NCBI GenBank assembly: GCA_031271075.1
Contig: JAISWN010000321.1
Location: 1 to 6,849, forward strand
DNA: 6,849 bases
Reading direction: 5' to 3'
From: Treponema sp.
GTDB lineage: Bacteria > Spirochaetota > Spirochaetia > Treponematales > Breznakiellaceae
The notes beneath the pieces are model-generated. The model was given only the letters and a program-made list of their open reading frames with translations. It did no database searches and was not told where the DNA came from. Positions 1-5,337 of this stretch are shown here, one piece after another; position 1 is the stretch's first letter, and every line of letters starts with the position of its first letter. The translations under genes were made by a program, and so were the position numbers.

Positions 1-261
1 GAGATGTCAGGCGGCCAGCAGCAGCGGGTGGCTATCGCCCGGGCCCTGGTAAAACGGCCCAAGCTCATCCTGGCCGACGAGCCTACCGCCAACCTGGACT
101 CCGCCATAGGCCGGGAGATCCTGGAACTTATGCTGGCCCTGAACAGGAGCGCCGGCACCACCTTTATTTTTTCTACCCACGATCAGATGGTCATGGACTA
201 TGCCCGCCGGGTGGTGCGCATCCGGGACGGCCAGGTGGAAAGCGACCGGGTAAAGCAATGA
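1..261 (+). CDS. ABC transporter ATP-binding protein, LolD/MacB type (3' part only)
   Basis: This is the C-terminal 86 residues of an ABC ATPase; the Walker A half lies left of the window. The reading frame is open from base 1, so the first ATG in the frame (base 4) is internal and not the start. Visible motifs in order are the ABC signature [15 protein letters not shown] (bases 4-48), Walker B LILADEP with the catalytic Glu at 79-81, the D-loop ANLD (88-99), and the switch histidine in FSTHD (178-180). The signature and ADEPTANLD resemble ATPases that power LolCDE, MacB and FtsEX-type mechanotransmission systems. Its stop overlaps the start of the next gene (ATGA), which implies translational coupling to its permease partner. 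It would act on the cytoplasmic face of the inner membrane, hydrolysing ATP to drive the two permeases downstream. Family assignment is firm; the LolD subtype is inferred largely from the neighbours. Confidence 0.95.
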   Translation, partial: EMSGGQQQRVAIARALVKRPKLILADEPTANLDSAIGREILELMLALNRSAGTTFIFSTHDQMVMDYARRVVRIRDGQVESDRVKQ

Positions 262-1958
262 TACGCATGGCCTTTCGCAACCTTGCCCGGCACCGGGTAA
301 AGACCCTGTTGTCCATTCTGGCTATCGCCGTCAGCGTGGCGGTGTATATCTTCGTGGACGGCTGGATTGTGGGGATGACGGTAGACTCAAAACGAAACAT
401 CGTCAGTTACGAGACCGGGGCGGCAAAGCTTCAGGCCGGGATGTACTTTGAAAAATTAGACGACCGTCCCATGTATGAAAATTTCGGGGCCTGGGGGGAC
501 TATGCCGAAGCCCTGGACAGGGCGGGTTACGGATCCGCTCCCCGTTTTGTTTTCGCCGGAACGCTCTATTCGGAAACCGGTTCCGCGCCGGTAATATTCA
601 ACGGGATCGATCCCCGGGCGGATTCCCGGGTTCTCCGCCTTGACCGATCCGTGGAAAACGGCCGCTGGCTCCGGGAGGGAGCTTTCGAGATCCTCCTGGG
701 CGCCATGACCGCGGATAAGCTTAAGCTGGGTATTCCCATGCGCCCTACCCGGAAGGAGCTTGAGGAGGATATACTCCCCCTGCTTCCGCCTGAGGAGGGG
801 GACTTTGCGCGGGGTCTCTACGAAATGGCGGAGAAAAAGCCGGGCGGGCTTTTTGCCCCCAAGGCAGAGCCGGAAACCGAAGGAAACGAGCGCCTGTTTC
901 TGAAAAGGGATGTTTCCCGCTCCGACCGGGATCGGTACTGGGATATGCTGGCGGAGGCGGGCCGTATGAACGCCCGGATCTCCACGGTGATAGACATAAA
1001 GGCCGCCCCCGATGTGGTGATGCAGGACAGATTTGAAACCGATCTTGAACCGTTGTTCAGTACCGGGGAAATGGAACTGTTCCGCAGGATCTATACTTAT
1101 GATGAACTTACCGCCGCCTGGTATCTCTCCACCGGTGATCCGGCTTTGGCGGCGGAGGCGCTGGCCGCCATGATACGGGTGGATTATTCCGGCGCCGTAA
1201 GGCACGTGAACCAGCTTATCGACGTGGTTTTGGCGGGAACCGTCAACGCCCCCAATCCCCAGCTTAACAACAATACTGCTTTTATCCCCATAGATGTACT
1301 GCAGGATGAGGCGGGGCTCATGCTGGAAGGGAAGGTGACGGAACTTATCATCCGGCGGCGGAACGCCGGCGATACGGCCCTGCCGGGCAAGGATGAATCC
1401 GCGCCGGTAATCACCGCGGCTCTGGAGGCGGAACTTGGCCGCCCCCTGCCGCCCGAACTGGGGATCTTCGGCTGGGAAGGCTATGTGAAGGATTTTATCG
1501 CCGCCGCCGCGGGGGACAACTGGAGTATCCGCATCATGGCGCTTATCCTCTTTGTGCTTTCCTTCCTCGGGATTGCCAACACCATGCTCCTTGCCATCCT
1601 GGAGCGAACCAGGGAAATCGGCATGATGCGGGCCCAGGGCATGACCGATGCCCAGCTTATCTTTGTCCTGATGGCCGAGGCCGGCATGGCGGGGCTTATC
1701 GGATCCCTTGCCGGCCTTGTCCTGGGCTGCCTGGTGAATATCCCCATGGTGGAGTACGGCATAGACTTTAGCGCCATGACCGAGACCATGGGAGGGGACA
1801 TTGGCTACCGGGTAAACGGCGTGTTCCGATCCGCCTGGAACGGGCCGGTGATCATCGGATCGGCGGTAGCGGCAACGGTGATCGCCGCCGGCATGGCCCT
1901 TTTACCAACCCTGCGGGCCCTTAAAATGCCGGTTACCGAAAGCCTGCGGTTTGAATAG
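258..1958 (+). CDS. FtsX/LolC/LolE-family ABC permease with enlarged periplasmic domain
   Basis: This is a 566-residue inner-membrane permease with MacB-type topology: one N-terminal helix (about residues 15-40), a very large periplasmic domain (about 41-424), then three helices (about 426-448, 466-495 and 530-555). The cytoplasmic coupling segment ERTREIGMMRAQGM (about 449-462) is the hallmark of this superfamily and contacts the ATPase. LolC/LolE proteins are usually about 400 residues. The excess here is a mostly charged, probably helical insertion at about residues 162-320, between LKLGIPM and the strand leading to NNNTAFIPID. The start at 258 overlaps the ATPase stop by 4 bases and lacks a strong ribosome binding site, as expected for coupled translation. 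It most likely pairs with the next permease as a heterodimer that extracts a lipid-anchored substrate from the inner membrane. A MacB-like or other FtsX-like efflux role is possible, but the adjacent LolA-like gene favours a lipoprotein or lipid substrate. Confidence 0.9.
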   Translation: MIRMAFRNLARHRVKTLLSILAIAVSVAVYIFVDGWIVGMTVDSKRNIVSYETGAAKLQAGMYFEKLDDRPMYENFGAWGDYAEALDRAGYGSAPRFVFAGTLYSETGSAPVIFNGIDPRADSRVLRLDRSVENGRWLREGAFEILLGAMTADKLKLGIPMRPTRKELEEDILPLLPPEEGDFARGLYEMAEKKPGGLFAPKAEPETEGNERLFLKRDVSRSDRDRYWDMLAEAGRMNARISTVIDIKAAPDVVMQDRFETDLEPLFSTGEMELFRRIYTYDELTAAWYLSTGDPALAAEALAAMIRVDYSGAVRHVNQLIDVVLAGTVNAPNPQLNNNTAFIPIDVLQDEAGLMLEGKVTELIIRRRNAGDTALPGKDESAPVITAALEAELGRPLPPELGIFGWEGYVKDFIAAAAGDNWSIRIMALILFVLSFLGIANTMLLAILERTREIGMMRAQGMTDAQLIFVLMAEAGMAGLIGSLAGLVLGCLVNIPMVEYGIDFSAMTETMGGDIGYRVNGVFRSAWNGPVIIGSAVAATVIAAGMALLPTLRALKMPVTESLRFE

Positions 1959-1962
1959 GAGG
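1957..1962 (+). promoter_or_regulatory. Strong Shine-Dalgarno site for the second permease
   Basis: A perfect AGGAGG begins inside the TAG stop of the first permease and ends 5 bases before the ATG at 1968. It supports that start and suggests the second permease is translated independently, unlike the first permease, which depends on the overlap with its upstream gene. Confidence 0.85.
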
Positions 1963-1967
1963 CCGGG

Positions 1968-3239
1968 ATGCATACCAGCTATAAGCGGGGAGGGTTCCGG
2001 AGCCTGGTGACTATAGCCCGGCGGAACGTGTTTAGAAACATGCGGCGCACGGTCCTGTGTATCGTGGCGGTGGCCATCGCGGTGTTCTTCACCATCCTTA
2101 TGCAGTCCATGATAGGGGGGATGATCAGAGGCGTGGAAGAGGTGGTACAGGTTTTCGACACCGGCCACGTGAGTATTGTCTCCGCGGGTTTTGAGGCGGA
2201 TAAGGAATACCTGCCCGTCCAGTACCCGGTGGCCGGGGGCAGATCCGCGGAGGAACTTGCGGCGGAGATCCGGTCCCTGCCGGGGGTTAAGGCGGCGCTG
2301 CCCCGGATTACCGCCTACGCCACCCTCCAGGACAGTACGGTTAAGCATGCTTTTCTCTGGGGCATCCGCGTAGCGGAAGAGACGGCGCTTAATTCTTTTA
2401 ACGCCACAAGCAGGTCCAACGGGCTGGCTGCCGGCCGGTACCCGGAAACGGGGAGCAACGAGTGCGCCGTCGGCGTAGGGATGGCCAAAAAAGCGGGGCT
2501 TAAAATCGGCGACCGGATTCCCCTCAAGACCGTTTCCGCCCAGTTTTCCGACAAGATGTGGTCCCCCGAAATTACCGGCTTCTTCGAGTATGATTACCAA
2601 AAATACGATGAGGACATTATCCTGGTGGATTTTGACCGGCTTCAGCGCCTTTTGGTACTGGGGGACGCGGCCCAGCAGATTTTTGTTTTTGCCGGAGAGA
2701 AGGGGCAGAGCAAGGCGCTTGCCGCCCGGCTGCGGGACATGCTGGGGGAAGGCGACGTGGTTCGTGACTGGCGGGACAATTACTTTGTGTCCATGATGCG
2801 GCAGAGCATGGCTATATACATGGTAGTGGAACTGGTGTTCCTTATTGTGGCGAGCTTCCTCATCGTAAACACGGTGGTGATGATCATTCACGAGCGGATC
2901 AAAGAGATAGGCATGATGGGGAGCCTGGGCATGACCCGCCGGGAAATAGTGGCGGTGTTTTTCTTCGAGGCGGTATTCCTGAGCGTCCTTGGGGCCCTGG
3001 CGGGGGTTCTGGCAGGGAGTATCGTTACCTTTATCGGCTCCCTTTTCCCCCTGGATTTTAACGCCATGACCGGCGGGGGCTTCAAGGAATTCCCCGTGTC
3101 GGGAACCCTGTTTCTGCGGTTCTCGGCGGACATACTGTTTACGGGCTTTTCCTTTGGCGTGCTGGTCGCGTCGATCTGTACCCTGATACCATCGTTGAAA
3201 AGCGCCTTTGTGGAACCGGTAGAAGCGCTGCGGCGGTAG
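1968..3239 (+). CDS. FtsX/LolC/LolE-family ABC permease (second subunit)
   Basis: This 423-residue inner-membrane permease is of the usual size for the LolC/LolE family. It has a short basic N-terminal tail, a first helix at about residues 27-50, a periplasmic domain at about 51-280, and helices at about 281-304, 322-349 and 385-412. The coupling segment HERIKEIGMMGSLGMTRREI (about 308-327) matches that of the first permease and of the superfamily. The periplasmic part contains the expected GVGMAKKAGLKIGDRIPL segment, followed by a short variable loop (KTVSAQFSDKMWSP) where LolC carries its LolA-recruiting Hook. Both permeases also share an [IL]DFxAMT motif in the loop between the last two helices. 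It starts 9 bases after the first permease with an ideal ribosome binding site. Inference: it is the non-identical partner of the first permease, and both are driven by the upstream ATPase. LolC versus LolE identity cannot be assigned from the sequence alone. Confidence 0.92.
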   Translation: MHTSYKRGGFRSLVTIARRNVFRNMRRTVLCIVAVAIAVFFTILMQSMIGGMIRGVEEVVQVFDTGHVSIVSAGFEADKEYLPVQYPVAGGRSAEELAAEIRSLPGVKAALPRITAYATLQDSTVKHAFLWGIRVAEETALNSFNATSRSNGLAAGRYPETGSNECAVGVGMAKKAGLKIGDRIPLKTVSAQFSDKMWSPEITGFFEYDYQKYDEDIILVDFDRLQRLLVLGDAAQQIFVFAGEKGQSKALAARLRDMLGEGDVVRDWRDNYFVSMMRQSMAIYMVVELVFLIVASFLIVNTVVMIIHERIKEIGMMGSLGMTRREIVAVFFFEAVFLSVLGALAGVLAGSIVTFIGSLFPLDFNAMTGGGFKEFPVSGTLFLRFSADILFTGFSFGVLVASICTLIPSLKSAFVEPVEALRR

Positions 3240-3263
3240 TTGAAGAAGAGAGGAGGGAGGAGT

Positions 3264-3268
3264 GGAGG
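3264..3268 (+). promoter_or_regulatory. Shine-Dalgarno site for the LolA-like gene, in a polypurine leader
   Basis: The 35-base gap before the LolA-like gene is almost entirely purine, with several GGAGG-like words at about 3251-3268. The last one, GGAGG at 3264-3268, stands 6 bases before the ATG at 3275 and is the best placed. I see no promoter or terminator in this gap, which supports read-through from the permeases. Confidence 0.7.
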
Positions 3269-3274
3269 TTTGTT

Positions 3275-4033
3275 ATGTGGGAAAAAAGGTTTTGTTTGGC
3301 AGGCTTATGCATTGTACTGACGGCGGTATTCGCTTACGGGCAGACGCCGTCCGCAGCTGAACTTTTGCGCCGGGTCGATGACAATGAGATCTACAACACC
3401 ATTGAATACGAAGGTGAAATGATCGTTGAATACCAGAACCGGCGTTACCTGAAGCTTTTTAAAACCTGGGCGAGGGGAAACAACGACAGTTTTATTGAAT
3501 TCACCAATCCGGAGGACAGGGGAACCAAGTACCTCAAGAAGGGAGGCCGGCTCTACGTGTACTCCCCGGATACGGAGGAAGTTATGCTAATCTCGGGACA
3601 CATGCTGAAAGAATCCATGATGGGATCGGATCTCTCCTACGAGGACACGATTAACAACGATACCCTCTCCGGCCGTTACAACCCGGTACTGGGGGGCTCG
3701 GAAACCTGGGCGCTCAAGGGCGATAACCGGGACTGCTGGGTGCTGGATCTTACGGCCAAAAAGCGGACCGAAAGTTACCCTAAACAGAAACTCTGGATCG
3801 ACAAGGAAACGGGGGATCTCCTCCATTATGAGCTTTTCGCCCTCTCCGGGGCCAGGCTCAAGGAATACACCCTGCTCAGGGTGGAGGAATCAGGCGGCCG
3901 CCGTTTCCCGGTGGAGGGGGAGATGCGGGATCTGCTGCGGAAAGGCAGTAAAACTACCTTTGTGATGAGGAACCTGAGCCTGGACAAGCCCATAGCCGAT
4001 TCGGTGTTCAGCACGAGGAATCTGGAGAGATAG
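3275..4033 (+). CDS. LolA-like periplasmic carrier (outer membrane lipoprotein-sorting protein family)
   Basis: This is a 252-residue exported protein. An N-terminal signal peptide (KR, then a hydrophobic run at about residues 6-20, with likely cleavage after AYG at 22) leaves a mature protein of about 230 residues. Two motifs typical of the LolA_like 'outer membrane lipoprotein-sorting protein' family (Pfam PF17131, from memory) are clear: GTKYLKKGGRLYVYSP (about 83-98) and ESMMGSDLSYED (113-124). The family folds as an open, hydrophobic half-barrel that carries acyl chains, as LolA does for lipoproteins. Members are usually encoded beside FtsX-type ABC permeases or MMPL/RND transporters. 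Inference: it takes substrate from the two permeases encoded just upstream and ferries it across the periplasm. It is not classical LolA, and its cargo may be a lipoprotein or a free lipid. An alternative reading of Cys12 as a lipobox is weak. Confidence in the family is high, in the cargo low. Confidence 0.92.
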   Translation: MWEKRFCLAGLCIVLTAVFAYGQTPSAAELLRRVDDNEIYNTIEYEGEMIVEYQNRRYLKLFKTWARGNNDSFIEFTNPEDRGTKYLKKGGRLYVYSPDTEEVMLISGHMLKESMMGSDLSYEDTINNDTLSGRYNPVLGGSETWALKGDNRDCWVLDLTAKKRTESYPKQKLWIDKETGDLLHYELFALSGARLKEYTLLRVEESGGRRFPVEGEMRDLLRKGSKTTFVMRNLSLDKPIADSVFSTRNLER

Positions 4034-4045
4034 GGGCGGCGGAAC

Positions 4046-5254
4046 ATGAATTTGAAACGGTTGGCATTGGCGGCGGGGACGGTGTTTTTCTTCTTTACCC
4101 TTCCGGGGATCTTTGCCCAGGGCTTTTCCCTTTCCGGTATCCTGGACAGCAGCGTTAACATGCGCTCCGGGGCGGGAGACGCCCCCGCCTTTTCCTACGG
4201 CCTTGAGGAATACGCCAATCTCCGGGCCCAGGCGAAGATCCGGGATCAGGCGGTCTTATACGGGGCGCTGAATTTTACCGCCGCCGCGGGGAATTCGGCC
4301 AGGGAAGCCTCCGAATGGGGACTCTACCAGAAGGGAAGGCAGAACGGCTTGTCCCCTTCATCCTATGCGGACGGTGAAAACTACGTCTCGGGCATAGAAC
4401 TGGAACGGCTTTACTTCAGGCTGAACGGCGATTACCTGGACTTTGACGGGGGGCTCCTCAGGCTGCCCTTCGGTTACGGCCAGGTCTGGGGGCCTTCGGA
4501 TTTTCTTAACCCCAGGAATCCTCTCTACCCGGACGCCCGGCCCCGGGCGGTTCTTGGGGCGGGACTTTCCTGGTACCCCAACGATTCGAACAAGATCCTC
4601 TTCTTTGGGGCCGCGCCGAAAGACCCTCTCTCGGAGCCGGGCGCCGGGGGACTGGGGGGAATCTCCCTGGATAGGCACGGGGACAAGGCCAGCCTCCAGC
4701 TTCTCTACGTCTTCCAGTCCCCTCATGAAGGAGCGGAGCAGGGCCTCCACCGGACGGGCCTCTCGCTCAAGGCGGATCTTGCCCTTGGCCTGGCGGCGGA
4801 TATGCTCTACACCTACAACAGGGAGGCGGAAACCGGTGTGGAGGGCCTTTCGGCCAGCGCCGGCTTCGACTATTCTTTCCTGGACGGCCGCTTTTACCTC
4901 CTTGCCGAGTACCTCTACAACGGCGGCGCTTCGGCCACATCGGCGGAAGGCGGGAACCTTGCGGGTTTTTCCAATGAGAACTGCCTCTACGCCTCGCTGC
5001 TCTACCGGATCAACGACTACACCAGCGTCAGCGCCGCTCTTATCGCGGGATTCAACGATGTTTCCTTTACCCCCATGCTCAGGGGGGAGCATGAACTCTT
5101 CCAGGGCCTTACCCTTACCCTCTCCGCCCAGTTTCCCATGGACCGCAGCCTTTTCCGGAATGATGGTGAGAAGGGCGAATTCGGCCCCCTTCCGCCGGGG
5201 CTGGACGGGGGAAGCCGGTTCCGCTTTAACGCCAAAGCCCGGCTCCGGTTTTAA
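4046..5254 (+). CDS. Putative outer-membrane beta-barrel protein
   Basis: This 402-residue exported protein begins with a signal peptide (MNLKR, a hydrophobic run at about residues 6-20, likely cleavage after IFA at 24). The rest is rich in alternating polar/hydrophobic stretches ending in aromatic residues, such as AVLYGALNF, FYLLAEYLYN and CLYASLLYRI, with Gly/Asn/Asp-rich turns, the pattern of a transmembrane beta-barrel. The final strand FRFNAKARLRF alternates hydrophobic residues and ends in Phe, the standard signal for insertion by the BAM machinery. A segment WGPSDFLNPRNPLYPDARP (about 150-168) resembles the WGxxDxxNP motif I recall from DUF1302-like and other porin-like proteins, but I cannot name a family with certainty. 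It starts 12 bases after the LolA-like gene, with only a weak G-rich ribosome binding site, so it is almost certainly co-transcribed. Inference: it is the outer-membrane acceptor or exit channel for what the carrier delivers. An unrelated porin is the main alternative. Confidence 0.8.
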   Translation: MNLKRLALAAGTVFFFFTLPGIFAQGFSLSGILDSSVNMRSGAGDAPAFSYGLEEYANLRAQAKIRDQAVLYGALNFTAAAGNSAREASEWGLYQKGRQNGLSPSSYADGENYVSGIELERLYFRLNGDYLDFDGGLLRLPFGYGQVWGPSDFLNPRNPLYPDARPRAVLGAGLSWYPNDSNKILFFGAAPKDPLSEPGAGGLGGISLDRHGDKASLQLLYVFQSPHEGAEQGLHRTGLSLKADLALGLAADMLYTYNREAETGVEGLSASAGFDYSFLDGRFYLLAEYLYNGGASATSAEGGNLAGFSNENCLYASLLYRINDYTSVSAALIAGFNDVSFTPMLRGEHELFQGLTLTLSAQFPMDRSLFRNDGEKGEFGPLPPGLDGGSRFRFNAKARLRF

Positions 5255-5337
5255 AAATGGAGTTGTCCGGAAAATTCAGTTTCTGTCGAACCGAAGATTC
5301 GCCAACAACCGCTGAAAACAGCAAAATGCAGAGACCG
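5255..5337. other. Convergent intergenic gap, no clear terminator
   Basis: These 83 bases separate the ends of the + strand operon and the - strand GH2 gene. They are less GC-rich than the flanking genes. The only hairpin I can see is a 4-base stem, GCTG/CAGC around AAAA (5311-5322), with no T-run on either side, too weak to call a terminator. Transcripts from both sides may therefore end by another route or overlap. Confidence 0.5.

Noticed and set aside
456..1205. Open - strand frame of 249 codons antisense to the first permease
   Set aside because: Shadow of a GC-rich coding region. It falls over the unusual insertion, so I considered whether the insertion is really another gene, but the permease frame runs through without a break and resumes conserved sequence after it.
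1902..2891. Long - strand open frame (329 codons) antisense to the second permease, with a histidine-rich N-terminus
   Set aside because: It is antisense to a clear permease. The histidine run arises because Val codons GTG and Met codons ATG of the membrane helices read as CAC and CAT on the other strand. It has no family resemblance.
3290..3312. Possible lipobox around Cys12 of the LolA-like protein
   Set aside because: The residue before the Cys is Leu, not Gly/Ala/Ser, and the hydrophobic core continues past the Cys. Ordinary signal peptidase cleavage near residue 22 fits better.
4443..5315. Open + strand frame of 290 codons overlapping the beta-barrel gene
   Set aside because: Its Ser/Arg/Pro-rich composition is typical of an out-of-frame reading of GC-rich DNA. 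The barrel frame has a signal peptide, a barrel pattern and operon spacing.
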